Both the position numbers and the translations under genes were made by a program. Below, one piece after another: positions 50,217 to 59,304 of a stretch of 64,000 nucleotides of DNA. Source of the DNA: Bacteroides sp. (GTDB taxonomy: Bacteria; Bacteroidota; Bacteroidia; Bacteroidales; Bacteroidaceae); the NCBI GenBank assembly GCA_015060765.1, contig SUXW01000003.1, forward strand, positions 124,001 through 188,000. The letters are read 5' to 3'. Positions within the stretch are counted from its first letter, which is position 1. Every line of letters begins with the position of its first letter. The notes below the pieces were generated by a model that worked only from the letters and a program-made list of their open reading frames with translations, was not told the DNA's origin and did not search any database.

Positions 50217-52406
50217 ATGGACGGCATATTGAACGACGGGAAGAACGCTTCGAAATTGTTGGCGTTGACGGCAGGGACTCTTTTCCTGCTGGATGAACAG
50301 GGTGTGTGCGTAGACATCATGTTCAATGGTGAATACTCGTCTTTTTTGAAAGAACATCTGAAGGTGGGTGTGAACCTGCTGAATATACTCCCTCCTGAAA
50401 CATATAAGCGCTTCTATCCGGAATTCAGAATGGTGGAGACCGAGAAAATTACTTCGTCGGTTTCGTATGAAATCCTGGCAAGACAGAAACAGTATTGTTT
50501 CCATTGTACCATGAAACCGTATGAGAACCTGGTGCTATGCCAGTGTATCGACGTGACGGAACGCAACAAGCGGCAACAGGAACTGGGTAAGCGCAACCGG
50601 GAACTTTCGGAAATCCAGAAAATTGCGATGATAGGCGACTGGTACTATACCTCGAAGGACGGGAACCTGAGGTACAAGGGACAGTCGGGCGCACTGAACC
50701 TGGTGAGCCAGTTCAACATCACGCTGGAACGGTACCGCCGGTTTATCTTGCCGGACGACCTGGAACTGTTTGATATCTGGGTGAAGAATGTACTCAAGGG
50801 GGACCTGAAGGAGACATTCGACTTCCGTATCCTGATGCAGAAGAAAATCTATTACTTGAGGGCCAAAGCGTTGGCACGGGAAAAGAACAGGGACGGATCC
50901 ATCATGGTGGAAGGGTATGTGCAGAACGTGACCGAGGTGTACCAGAAGAGAAACGACATCAGTCTGCTGACGCATGCCATCAACAACGCAGCGGAAGATA
51001 TCTATGCCGCCGATGAGGAGGGAAACCTGATCTTCATCAACCGTCTGTTCCAACAGCATCATAACATCAGCGGACACGATGACATTTCCCGCATGAAGAT
51101 TTACGAGGTGAACTCGCACTTCAAGAGCAAGCAGGACTGGGAGAAGTATGTGGACGAGGTGAAGCACGGAATGCGACTGCATGGATTCCGAATCTCGAAC
51201 CCTACTCCGCTGCATCCGGAAATTCTGGCCATGGAATCGTATGCCTACTGGGTGACCAGCGATTCGGGGGTGGGGACCATCTGGTCGTTTGCCCGCGATA
51301 TCTCACAGCGTATCGAACAGGAACGTCAGCTGAGACACTTCAACCTGATTCTGAACAAGACCATCGAGAACTTGCCGGCAAGTATCGTGGTGAAGGATAT
51401 CAACAACGACTTCAGGTATCTGTACCGCAACAAGGAGTCGTTCAACCGAGACATCAACCAGATTGACCCGATAGGGAAAAGCGACTTCGATTTCCATCCG
51501 TATGACGTGGCGGTGGAAAAGCGCATAGAGGATATGGAGATTGCACGCACAGGAATCGAAAAGCACTGGATCAGTGAGGACAGGGACTCGGAAGGTAACG
51601 TGATCTACATAGACAAACGGAAACTGAAAATTGAAAGTGAGGACTTGCCACCGTTGCTGCTGAACATCGACTGGGACATCACCAGCATGGAACGCATGAA
51701 ACGGGAACTGATCGTGGCAAAGGAGAAGGCGGAGACATCCGACCGACTGAAAACGGCTTTCCTGGCCAACATGAGTCACGAGATTCGGACGCCACTCAAT
51801 GCAATCGTGGGATTCTCGCGCATCATCGCCGAAACGGAGGATGCTACGGAAAGACAGACGTACTACGAAATCGTGGAAGAGAACAACAACCGATTGTTGC
51901 AGCTGATCAACGAGATTCTGGACTTGTCGAAGATTGAAGCGAATATCACGGAATTCAAGATACGTTCGGTGAGCTTGCATGAACTGTGCCGGGAGGTGTA
52001 CAACTCGTTCTACTTCCGTTGCCCGGAGAACGTGGAACTGGTGTTCGATACATCCGACCTGGGTACGATGGTGCGGGCCGACAAGAGCCGCGTGATCCAA
52101 ATCCTGTCGAACCTGATAGGAAACGCCATGAAGTTTACCAAGGAGGGCAGCATCCGATTCGGGTACTGGTCGAAAGGAAACGAGGTGGAATTGCATGTGA
52201 CGGATACCGGTGTGGGTATTTCGGAAGAGAACCAGAAGAAGGTGTTCGACCGCTTCGTCAAAGCAAACGACATGGAACAAGGTACGGGATTGGGATTGTC
52301 GATCTGTAAAATGCTGGTGGAAAAGATGGGTGGACGGATTTCCGTAGAATCGATATTGGGTAAAGGTACAACGTTCCGGTTTACACTGCCGAAGGGGATG
52401 GGGTGA
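50217..52406 (+). CDS. Cytoplasmic multi-PAS sensor histidine kinase
   Basis: A 729-aa protein without membrane helices. It has a PAS-like N-terminal region (about 20-130), PAS-like domains to about 470 (VDVTERNKRQQELGKRNRELSEIQ-type joints, FARDISQRIEQERQ), then a HisKA domain with phospho-His in NMSHEIRTPLNAIVGFSR and an HATPase domain with NLIGNAMKFTKEG, TDTGVGISEENQ and GTGLGLSICKMLVEKMGG. No receiver domain or response regulator is encoded nearby, so it is an orphan that must signal to a remote partner. The track starts at a TTG (50202); the ATG at 50217 fits the promoter. Confidence 0.9.
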   Translation: MDGILNDGKNASKLLALTAGTLFLLDEQGVCVDIMFNGEYSSFLKEHLKVGVNLLNILPPETYKRFYPEFRMVETEKITSSVSYEILARQKQYCFHCTMKPYENLVLCQCIDVTERNKRQQELGKRNRELSEIQKIAMIGDWYYTSKDGNLRYKGQSGALNLVSQFNITLERYRRFILPDDLELFDIWVKNVLKGDLKETFDFRILMQKKIYYLRAKALAREKNRDGSIMVEGYVQNVTEVYQKRNDISLLTHAINNAAEDIYAADEEGNLIFINRLFQQHHNISGHDDISRMKIYEVNSHFKSKQDWEKYVDEVKHGMRLHGFRISNPTPLHPEILAMESYAYWVTSDSGVGTIWSFARDISQRIEQERQLRHFNLILNKTIENLPASIVVKDINNDFRYLYRNKESFNRDINQIDPIGKSDFDFHPYDVAVEKRIEDMEIARTGIEKHWISEDRDSEGNVIYIDKRKLKIESEDLPPLLLNIDWDITSMERMKRELIVAKEKAETSDRLKTAFLANMSHEIRTPLNAIVGFSRIIAETEDATERQTYYEIVEENNNRLLQLINEILDLSKIEANITEFKIRSVSLHELCREVYNSFYFRCPENVELVFDTSDLGTMVRADKSRVIQILSNLIGNAMKFTKEGSIRFGYWSKGNEVELHVTDTGVGISEENQKKVFDRFVKANDMEQGTGLGLSICKMLVEKMGGRISVESILGKGTTFRFTLPKGMG

Positions 52407-52740
52407 TGTGTGCTCTAGCCGCACGGGCTTTTCATTTCTTTTGTGCGCACAAAAGAAACGAAACAAAGAAAAAGCGCCGGCTGCACTTTTTGGGCTATTC
52501 CGAAAGTTGTTTCCGCTGAACAAAAAGAACTCGCTTCGCTCAAACAGCTTTTTGTTCTTTACGCTCCATCAACTTCCTCCATTTCACGCCCAAAAAGTGA
52601 GGCCGGAAGTTTGATGCAACATTGCTTCGCTCGTTGCAGTGGACGCTTCCTTTTCCGAATCGCTTTGCTCTCGGTTGGTTACATTGCTTCGCTCGTTGTG
52701 GTGGACGTTTTCTTTCCGAAACGCTTCGCTTGTTAAAAGA
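52407..52740 (+). repeat. Structured intergenic repeat, copy R5 (type II arms)
   Basis: Beta end at 52436-52459, then CACTTTTTGGGC pairing with GCCCAAAAAGTG (as in R2), the AACTCGCTTCGCTC core and a long tail with two TTGCTTCGCTCGTTG words and related CGAAnCGCTT words. The 68-aa ORF reading MCSSRTGFSFLLCAQKK is an artefact of this repeat. It separates the kinase from the MNT/HEPN pair. Confidence 0.85.
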
Positions 52741-52798
52741 GGGGGTGGGTTAGGATTTTTCGAATTTTATTTGTTTCTTTGCAAAAAGTATTTATAAT

Positions 52799-53095
52799 AT
52801 GAAATCAACATCCGAGTATCTATTATTATTGAAGCAGTTCAAGGAAACTAAGGGTAAGTTCTATGGTATTCAAAAGATTGGACTGTTTGGTTCTGTGGCT
52901 CGTGGAGAACATAAGGAAGGAAGTGATGTGGATGTTTGTTTTGAAGGGGATGCTATAGGACTTTTTAGAATGGCTCGATTAAAAGGAGAACTTGAAATGT
53001 TGTTTGGGACTACCGTTGATTTATTGCGTATGCGTAAACAATTGGATGGCTCAATGCTGAAAGAATCTGTAATGAGAGATATCGTTTATGCTTGA
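52799..53095 (+). CDS. MNT-type nucleotidyltransferase antitoxin
   Basis: A 98-aa minimal nucleotidyltransferase with the hallmark GLFGSVARGEHKEGSDVDVCFEG (GSxxxGxxxxxSDxD). Proteins of this kind inactivate HEPN toxins by adding nucleotides (AMPylation) to them, as in MntA/HepT. The frame overlaps the HEPN gene by eight bases. It is a bona fide small pair by arrangement; which of the two is toxic cannot be read from sequence. Confidence 0.88.
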   Translation: MKSTSEYLLLLKQFKETKGKFYGIQKIGLFGSVARGEHKEGSDVDVCFEGDAIGLFRMARLKGELEMLFGTTVDLLRMRKQLDGSMLKESVMRDIVYA

Positions 53096-53477
53096 TTGGA
53101 ATAAGAAAGAAATACTCGAACTCTTGGATATGGTTCTGGACTCTATCGAAGTGATACAGGAACGAACTCGTCATATTCGAATAGGGGACGATTTTTTATT
53201 GTCTCCGGATAATATGTTTATATTGGATGGAGTTTGTATGAGACTTATCTTTATTGGAGAAAGTATCAAAAATATAGATAAAAAAACGGAGGGTACGTTA
53301 TTTTGTAATTATCCTTCAGTTCCTTGGAAAGATGTAATGAAACAACGAGATTTAATAGCTCATCATTATTTTCGGGTTGATGCAGACTCTATTTGTGTAA
53401 CTATTAAAGAAGACTTCCCTTTTTTGTATCAAACGTTGTTGCAGATAAAACAGGATTTACAAAACAGATTATACTGA
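53088..53477 (+). CDS. HEPN-domain (HepT-like) toxin
   Basis: A 129-aa all-helical protein of the HepT/DUF86 type. The RNase motif Rx4-6H appears as RDLIAHHYFRVD near residue 86, preceded by IGESIKNID. HepT enzymes are RNases kept in check by the MNT protein encoded just upstream. The overlap of eight bases couples their translation. R6 follows directly after the stop. Confidence 0.87.
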   Translation: MLDWNKKEILELLDMVLDSIEVIQERTRHIRIGDDFLLSPDNMFILDGVCMRLIFIGESIKNIDKKTEGTLFCNYPSVPWKDVMKQRDLIAHHYFRVDADSICVTIKEDFPFLYQTLLQIKQDLQNRLY

Positions 53478-53760
53478 AAACACCCACCTCAACGAGCGAA
53501 GCGAAGAAAACATCCACTGCAACGAGCGAAGCAATGTTGCATCACGGGGACCGGCCTTTAGTGGAGGAGCGTGAAGAAAATGGGGCTTGTTTCCGTGAAG
53601 AAGAAAAAGCTGTTTGAGCGTTAGCGAGTTCTTTTTCTTTAGGAAACAAGCCCCATTTTTAGCTCCGGAACGGCAGCCGGCAGTCTTTCTTTTTTGTTAC
53701 CTTTTTTCTTTCTGCTGCCAGAAAGAAAAAAGTAAAGAATTGCCAGAAAGAAAAAAGTAA
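53478..53760 (-). repeat. Structured intergenic repeat, copy R6
   Basis: Inverted relative to R1. The arms AAAATGGGGCTTGTTTCC and GGAAACAAGCCCCATTTT match perfectly, better than R1. The alpha-end hairpin is at 53701-53732, and a second partial copy of its 3' half follows at 53742-53759. The tail at 53487-53545 has two CAACGAGCGAAG words. Confidence 0.85.
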
Positions 53761-53817
53761 AAACAAGAAGTATCATCATTAGCTAAAATAGTATCATCCA
53801 AATCAATACCCAAAATC

Positions 53818-53825
53818 TATCTTTG
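53818..53825 (+). promoter_or_regulatory. -7 element of the first mannan operon
   Basis: TATCTTTG fits TAnnTTTG 28 bases before the GH26 ATG. There is no TTTG at -33, so an activator may be needed, as expected for a glycan-induced operon. Confidence 0.5.
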
Positions 53826-53852
53826 CATTAAAATAATTTAAATCAAAACGAT

Positions 53853-54962
53853 ATGAAAAAAACGTTACTTTCGACCTTGTTGGCCGCAGCACTGGTTTCT
53901 TGCGGACAACCGAAGCAAGAGGCTGTGAAACAGTTGCCTACACGCACACCGGAGGCGGAAAAACTGTTGGCCAACCTGAAGACTATCCCTCAGAAGGGGT
54001 ATATGTTCGGACATCACGATGATACGAATTACGGAATCGGATGGGAATTTGAGGAAGGACGGTCGGATGTGCAGAGTGTCTGCGGAGACTATCCGGGCGT
54101 GATCAGTTTCGACTTGGGACATGTGGAACTGGGCGATAGCGTGACACTGGACAAGGTGCCGTTTGACAAGGTGCGGAAGGAAATAATCAACCAATACAAC
54201 CGCGGTGGGATGGTGTCGCTGAGCTGGCACCTGGACAACCCGATGACCGACGGTGACTCGTGGGACGTGAGCGATACAACAGTGGTGGCTTCTATCTTGC
54301 CGGGAGGCGACAAGCACGAGAAGTTCATGGGATGGATGGGCCGTCTGGCCGACTTCCTGAACTCGTTGCAGACTGCCGACGGTACGAAGGTGCCTGTGTT
54401 GTTCCGCCCGTGGCACGAACATACCGGAAGCTGGTTCTGGTGGGGACAGAAACTGTGCAGCACCGAACAGTACAAGGCATTGTGGCGCATGACATACGAC
54501 TTCCTGCAGAAGGAGGAGGCCAACCACGTGCTGTATGCTTACTCACCGGGTACGGAATTTACCGACAGTACTTCTTACTTGGAACGTTACCCGGGCGATG
54601 ACATCATCGACTTGGTGGGATTTGATACATACCAGTCGGCTTCACGCGATTTCTATGTGGAAAAGGCACGGAAGGCATTGGGTATCCTGACCGAAGTGGC
54701 CAAGGCACACGACAAGGCCATGGCGCTGACCGAAACGGGCTTCGAAGGGGTGAAGGATCCGATGTGGTGGACCGGTACCTTGGCTGAGGTGTTGGAAGGT
54801 TACCCGGTATCGTATGTACTGGTGTGGAGAAACGCACGCGAAAGAGTGACGCATTTCTATGCTCCTTACCCGGGACAGGAATCGGCCAACGACTTTGTGA
54901 CGTTCTATAACGACAGCACGACTTTGTTTGCTGCAGATGTAAAGGAAATATTGTATAAATAA
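53853..54962 (+). CDS. GH26 endo-beta-1,4-mannanase (lipoprotein)
   Basis: A 369-aa GH26 enzyme. The lipoprotein signal is KKTLLSTLLAAALVSCGQ with the Cys at about 17. The catalytic acid Glu is in FRPWHEHTGSWFWWG (about 180-195) and the nucleophile Glu in ALTETGFEG (about 285-295); GHHDDTNYG lies near the N terminus. GH26 mannanases cut mannan or mannooligosaccharides, here probably in the periplasm because the sequence after Cys is not the acidic type used for surface export. It is the first gene of the operon with GH130, a symporter and an esterase. Confidence 0.92.
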   Translation: MKKTLLSTLLAAALVSCGQPKQEAVKQLPTRTPEAEKLLANLKTIPQKGYMFGHHDDTNYGIGWEFEEGRSDVQSVCGDYPGVISFDLGHVELGDSVTLDKVPFDKVRKEIINQYNRGGMVSLSWHLDNPMTDGDSWDVSDTTVVASILPGGDKHEKFMGWMGRLADFLNSLQTADGTKVPVLFRPWHEHTGSWFWWGQKLCSTEQYKALWRMTYDFLQKEEANHVLYAYSPGTEFTDSTSYLERYPGDDIIDLVGFDTYQSASRDFYVEKARKALGILTEVAKAHDKAMALTETGFEGVKDPMWWTGTLAEVLEGYPVSYVLVWRNARERVTHFYAPYPGQESANDFVTFYNDSTTLFAADVKEILYK

Positions 54963-54974
54963 ATAATTGAGAAA

Positions 54975-56153
54975 ATGAAAAACGAATTTCAGGCAAAGGT
55001 AGAGAAACTGTTTGCCGACCATGAAGCATTGATTACACGCCCGAACATTCCGGTAGAAGGGGGGAATGGGGTGTTTACCCGATATACGTATCCGATTGTG
55101 ACTGCTGCACATACACCGGTATTCTGGCGGTACGACCTGGATGAAGCAACCAATCCGTATCTGATGGAACGCATCGGCATGAATGCAACCCTGAACTCGG
55201 GAGCCATCAAGTGGAACGGGAAGTATCTGATTGTTGTCCGCGTGGAAGGAGCCGACCGCAAGTCGTTCTTCGCCGTGGCAGAGAGTCCCAACGGGGTGGA
55301 TAACTTCCGCTTCTGGGATTATCCTATCACACTGCCGGAGGATGTGGTTCCGGCTACCAACGTGTACGACATGCGTCTTACCGCTCACGAAGACGGATGG
55401 ATCTATGGTATCTTCTGCGCCGAACGTCACGATGACAATGCGGCACCGGGCGACCTGAGTGCGGCAACGGCTACAGCGGGGATTGCACGGACCAAGGACT
55501 TGGTGAACTGGGAACGCCTGCCCGACCTGAAGACGAAGAGCCAGCAGCGCAACGTGGTGCTGCACCCGGAATTTGTGAACGGCAAGTATGCGCTCTATAC
55601 CCGTCCGCAGGACGGTTTCATCGACACCGGTAGCGGTGGCGGTATCGGATGGGCATTGGTGGACGATATGACTTGTGCCGAAGTGAAGGAGGAAATCATC
55701 ATCGACCCGCGCTATTATCATACCATCAAGGAAGTGAAGAACGGGGAAGGACCGCACCCCATCAAGACACCGAAGGGATGGTTGCACCTGGCTCACGGGG
55801 TACGTGCCTGCGCTGCAGGATTGCGTTATGTGCTTTATCTGTATATGACTTCCCTGGAAGATCCGACCAAGGTGATCGCTGCTCCGGCCGGTCACTTCAT
55901 GGCTCCAATCGGCGAAGAACGGGTGGGCGACGTATCGAACGTGCTCTTTACCAACGGATGGATTGCCGATGAAGACGGAAAGGTGTTCATCTACTACGCA
56001 TCCAGCGATACACGCATGCACGTGGCTACATCGACTGTCGACAAGCTGGTGGACTACTGCATGAATACACCGGAAGACGGGTTGCGCTCCTCGGCATCGG
56101 TAGAGACGCTGAAGAAACTGATCCAAAAAAATTTGGACATCCTGAAGAAATAA
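54975..56153 (+). CDS. GH130 mannosyl-glucose (or mannooligosaccharide) phosphorylase
   Basis: A 392-aa cytoplasmic phosphorylase. It shows FTRYTYPIVTAAH at the substrate region, NAGAIKW-like LNSGAIKWNGKYL, ALYTRPQDGFIDTGSGGGIGWA, HHTIKE-type YYHTIKEVKNGEGP and the Asp-containing region VYDMRLTAHEDGW. Length and motif order fit subfamily GH130_1, which phosphorolyses 4-O-beta-D-mannosyl-D-glucose to mannose 1-phosphate and glucose. Together with the AGE epimerase at 61254-62447 it gives the known Bacteroides route from mannobiose. Confidence 0.9.
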   Translation: MKNEFQAKVEKLFADHEALITRPNIPVEGGNGVFTRYTYPIVTAAHTPVFWRYDLDEATNPYLMERIGMNATLNSGAIKWNGKYLIVVRVEGADRKSFFAVAESPNGVDNFRFWDYPITLPEDVVPATNVYDMRLTAHEDGWIYGIFCAERHDDNAAPGDLSAATATAGIARTKDLVNWERLPDLKTKSQQRNVVLHPEFVNGKYALYTRPQDGFIDTGSGGGIGWALVDDMTCAEVKEEIIIDPRYYHTIKEVKNGEGPHPIKTPKGWLHLAHGVRACAAGLRYVLYLYMTSLEDPTKVIAAPAGHFMAPIGEERVGDVSNVLFTNGWIADEDGKVFIYYASSDTRMHVATSTVDKLVDYCMNTPEDGLRSSASVETLKKLIQKNLDILKK

Positions 56154-56162
56154 GTATCTTTG
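56132..56162 (+). promoter_or_regulatory. Internal promoter in front of the symporter gene
   Basis: TTTG at 56132-56135 (inside GH130) and TATCTTTG at 56155-56162 are 19 bases apart, a full consensus match. It would let the symporter and esterase be transcribed separately from GH26/GH130. Confidence 0.7.
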
Positions 56163-56167
56163 CAGAA

Positions 56168-56191
56168 GTGTTCCTCCTGAGGGAGGGACAC
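56168..56191 (+). promoter_or_regulatory. 5' hairpin of the symporter mRNA
   Basis: GTGTTCCTCC and GGAGGGACAC form a 10-bp stem (one G-U) around TGAG, right at the expected transcription start. A hairpin at the very 5' end could stabilise the mRNA; alternatively it ends read-through from GH130, although only CTTTG follows. Confidence 0.5.
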
Positions 56192-56223
56192 TTTGCAAAT
56201 GAACTGAATCATAACCTATTTAA

Positions 56224-57609
56224 ATGAATACCATGGCTACATTGAAAGAAAAAATCGGATACGGTTTCGGTGATATGTCGTCTTCCATGTTCTGGAAGAT
56301 TTTTTCGTATTATCTGCCGTTCTTCTATTCCAACATTTTTGGCTTGAGCCTGGCGGATGCCGGTCTGCTCATGTTAATCACACGTATCTGGGATGCGGTA
56401 TCGGACCCGATGATGGGGGTGATTGCCGACCGTACGCATACCAAATGGGGAAAATATCGTCCGTACCTGTTGTGGATTGCCGCTCCTTTTGCCATTGCGG
56501 GCATCCTGCTGTTTACCACTCCTGATATGGGACCGACCGGCAAACTGGTGTGGGCGTATGTCACTTATATCCTGATGATGACGGTCTATACGGCCATCAA
56601 CGTGCCTTACGGGGCTATGTTGGGTGTGATGACCGACGACTCGAATACCAAGACGGTGTTCTCTTCTTACCGTATGTTCTTCGCTTATGGCGGTAGCTTC
56701 ATCGCTTTGGGTGCTTGGGAACCGTTGTGCAACTGGTTCAAGTCAATGGACTTCACCGAAGCGGGCAGTTGGCAGTACTCCATGATTGTCATTGCATTGT
56801 TCTGCTTCTGCGGATTCCTGTTGTGCTTCAGCATGACGCGCGAACATGTACAGAGCAAGGTGGAGAATGCTTCCATCGGTAAGGATATCCAGTCGCTCGT
56901 GAAGAACTCACCGTGGTGGATCCTGAACGGGGCGGCCTTGATGTCGAACTTCTTCAACACAGTACGTGGGGCTACAGCAGCGTATTTCTTCAAGGATTAC
57001 ATCGCTGCCAATGCGGTGCTCGACTTTGGTGCGTTCAACTTGGTGCTTTATGCCGGTCTCTTCCTGATGGTGGGAGAGGTGTGCAACATGATTGGGGTGG
57101 CTCTGGCAGTGCCCTTGTCCATGAAGTTCGGCAAGAAGCCTACGTATATTCTCTCGCTGATTGCATTGGTGGGATTCAGCGTGCTCTTCTTCTTCCTGCC
57201 TAACAACGGATTCGGCTGGTGGATGATGATGTTGCTGCAGATTATCATCTCTATCTGTACCGGTATCATCTCGCCGCTGGTATGGAGTATGTATGCCGAC
57301 GTGGCCGACTATGCGGAACTGAAGGACGGTTCTGCTTCTACCGGCTTGATCTTCTCTTCGGGTTCGATGGCACAGAAATTCGGGGGTGCGATTGCCGGTT
57401 GGGCAGTCATGGCATTGCTTGCTGCCTTTGGTTACAACACAGCCGAAGGTGCGGTGCAGACTCCTGAGGCATTGGACGGCTTGAAGTACTTGATGAGCTT
57501 CATCCCGGCCGGTATTGCTGCTGTATCCATCTTGGTCCTGATGGTTTATCCGCTCGACAAGAAACGCATGGAATCGATCAACAGCCAATTGAAAGCAGTA
57601 CGTAAATAA
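56224..57609 (+). CDS. GPH-type sugar:cation symporter (MFS)
   Basis: A 461-aa permease with about twelve membrane segments. GYGFGDMSSSMFWKIFSYYLPFFY at the N terminus is the glycoside-pentoside-hexuronide family opening; DAVSDPMMGVIADRTHTKWGKYRPYLLW is the conserved cytoplasmic loop. In Bacteroides mannan operons it imports mannobiose or mannosylglucose. Start may be the ATG at 56224 or 56233 (MATLKEK). Confidence 0.92.
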   Translation: MNTMATLKEKIGYGFGDMSSSMFWKIFSYYLPFFYSNIFGLSLADAGLLMLITRIWDAVSDPMMGVIADRTHTKWGKYRPYLLWIAAPFAIAGILLFTTPDMGPTGKLVWAYVTYILMMTVYTAINVPYGAMLGVMTDDSNTKTVFSSYRMFFAYGGSFIALGAWEPLCNWFKSMDFTEAGSWQYSMIVIALFCFCGFLLCFSMTREHVQSKVENASIGKDIQSLVKNSPWWILNGAALMSNFFNTVRGATAAYFFKDYIAANAVLDFGAFNLVLYAGLFLMVGEVCNMIGVALAVPLSMKFGKKPTYILSLIALVGFSVLFFFLPNNGFGWWMMMLLQIIISICTGIISPLVWSMYADVADYAELKDGSASTGLIFSSGSMAQKFGGAIAGWAVMALLAAFGYNTAEGAVQTPEALDGLKYLMSFIPAGIAAVSILVLMVYPLDKKRMESINSQLKAVRK

Positions 57610-57617
57610 GGCGCTTT

Positions 57618-58409
57618 ATGAGAAAAATTACTTATTTGATAATGACCCTGTTGTGCGTGTGTACGATGCATGCACAACAGGGTTTCCCTGATTTCAGTGG
57701 AATGCATTTCGGATGCGACGGCAACAGCATTACGGCCGGTGAACAGTGGTCGAAGACGGTGGTCGACCAGTTGGGCTTCGCCACTCATCATAACGTGGCG
57801 GTGGGCTCTTCGACTTGGGCATGCCATCAGGATACACAGGACTACGGGTCACCCGATTTTGCCGGTATCTCGGGCGGATGGTTGCCTACGGAAGATGCGG
57901 CCGAATTGCAGAAACGACATAACAACGTGGCAAAGGTGCATATACAGCAGTTTATTGCTGAAGTGGACAACGGAAGTTATCCCGCTCCCGATGTGTTCGT
58001 GTTCTCGATGGGAACGAACGACTCGGTACTGGGTACTGCCGAAGAGGCACTGAAAGGAAAGTCGCTGGATGAGGTGGATGTGACCACCATGGCGGGAGGC
58101 GCCCGCTGGGCCATACAGACCATTGCCGAACGCTTTCCCGACTGCCGTATCTTTGTCTGCACACCGATACAGACAGGTAATACCGGTCACAACGAGATGA
58201 ACCTGAAGAAGATTGCCATCTTGAAGGAAATCTGTCGCGCCCTTTCGGTACAGGTGATAGACTGCTATGCTGGTAGTGGCATCAGTGAGAAATTTGAAAC
58301 TCCCAACGGCAAGGGCCGTTATCTGCGGGATGGATTGCATCCGGATGTGCCGGGGCAGAAGTTAATGGGGAGGTTCATAGCAAAAGAAATTAGGAATAAT
58401 TTCTTTTGA
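57618..58409 (+). CDS. Secreted SGNH/GDSL hydrolase
   Basis: A 263-aa protein with a signal peptide (MRKITYLIMTLLCVCTMHAQQ) and an SGNH fold. The nucleophile region is FGCDGNSITAGEQW (GDS replaced by GNS), FSMGTNDS gives block III and the terminal DGLHPDVPGQ gives the Asp-x-x-His. It probably removes acetyl groups from mannan or related plant glycans. It starts eight bases after the symporter gene and is the last gene of the first operon. Confidence 0.85.
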   Translation: MRKITYLIMTLLCVCTMHAQQGFPDFSGMHFGCDGNSITAGEQWSKTVVDQLGFATHHNVAVGSSTWACHQDTQDYGSPDFAGISGGWLPTEDAAELQKRHNNVAKVHIQQFIAEVDNGSYPAPDVFVFSMGTNDSVLGTAEEALKGKSLDEVDVTTMAGGARWAIQTIAERFPDCRIFVCTPIQTGNTGHNEMNLKKIAILKEICRALSVQVIDCYAGSGISEKFETPNGKGRYLRDGLHPDVPGQKLMGRFIAKEIRNNFF

Positions 58410-58745
58410 ATCTTTTTTTGTGCTGTAGCCGCACGGGCTTTTCATTTCTTTTGTGCGCACATTTTCATTTCTTTTGTGCGCACAAAAGAAACGAAACAAA
58501 GAAAAAGCGCCGTCTGCCGTTACGGAGCTAAAATTCTTCCGTTTTCCCTAAACAAAAAGAACTCGCTGCGCTCAAACAGCTTTTTGTTCTTCACGGGAAA
58601 ACGGAAGAATTTTTTTACGCTCCTCCACTAAAGGCCGGAGGTTTGATACAACATTGCTTCGCTCGTTGAAGCGTATGCTCTCTTTCCGAATCGCTTTGCT
58701 CTCGGCACAACTTTGCTTCGCTCGTTGCAGTGATTGTTTTCCTTT
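58410..58745 (+). repeat. Structured intergenic repeat, copy R7
   Basis: Beta end with an internal duplication of the CATTTCTTTTGTGCGCAC word (58443 and 58466), type I arms AAAATTCTTCCGTTTTCC and GGGAAAACGGAAGAATTTT, and a tail with TTGCTTCGCTCGTTG twice. The arms differ from R3 and R1 yet still pair. It lies between the esterase stop and the convergent GNAT gene. Confidence 0.85.
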
Positions 58746-58753
58746 GTTGTTTA

Positions 58754-59302
58754 TTATATTATTTGCATTAAATCAAAATACATTGCAACAGTATCTCCTT
58801 TATGAGATTCATAGCGTTTCCTTTCTTGTGCTCCCATAAAAAGAAAACCGTTTTTTAAGTAAAAGGGGACTGCAGATTGATAGGCATCTACCGTAATGAA
58901 CCGACAACCTGTTTTATTATCAGTTACCATCCAACGTTTGATATAATCTAAAGTCAAGGTACCCCAATTATTTTCTGTATGCTGGTATTTCTTATTTACT
59001 CCCAAACGACCAATTTTTACGGCTGGGTAATCCTTCCGATGTTTGGAATGAGGAAACAAGTTCTTTATTTTACGCCAAAAACTATTGGATAATTCCATTG
59101 CGGTGATCTTGTCATTCGACAAACTGAAAAATACAATAGTATCCGTTTCATTTTGTAAATAGTAAGTAACGGCCAACAGTTGTTCTTGATAAGACTTTGA
59201 ATTTTGAAATAAATATTCATTTAAATCACTATCACCACAATCAAAAGGGAGGAATTCGTGTTTTAAAGTCAAGCGTTCGTATAACAATAAATCTGAAAGC
59301 AT
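58754..59302 (-). CDS. GNAT acetyltransferase, possible toxin
   Basis: A 182-aa GNAT protein. DLLLYERLTLKHEFLPFDCGDSDLNEYL resembles the opening of TacT/AtaT-type toxins (FdCG...LNeyL), which acetylate aminoacyl-tRNAs. The acetyl-CoA region is KIGRLGVNKKYQHTENNWG, with a Q-x-x-x-x-x-G-x-G loop less tight than usual, and VDAYQSAVPFYLKNGF gives the last strand. A 56-aa ORF ends two bases before its start on the same strand, the usual antitoxin place. It is not mannan-related. Confidence 0.75.
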   Translation of the reverse strand: MLSDLLLYERLTLKHEFLPFDCGDSDLNEYLFQNSKSYQEQLLAVTYYLQNETDTIVFFSLSNDKITAMELSNSFWRKIKNLFPHSKHRKDYPAVKIGRLGVNKKYQHTENNWGTLTLDYIKRWMVTDNKTGCRFITVDAYQSAVPFYLKNGFLFMGAQERKRYESHKGDTVAMYFDLMQII

Positions 59303-59304
59303 GG

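Noticed and set aside
52408-52614. 68-aa ORF MCSSRTGFSFLLCAQKK and the related minus-strand ORF at 661-930
   Set aside because: Both are translations of the same structured repeat in R5 and R2; the repeat is non-coding and changes follow stem pairing, not codons.
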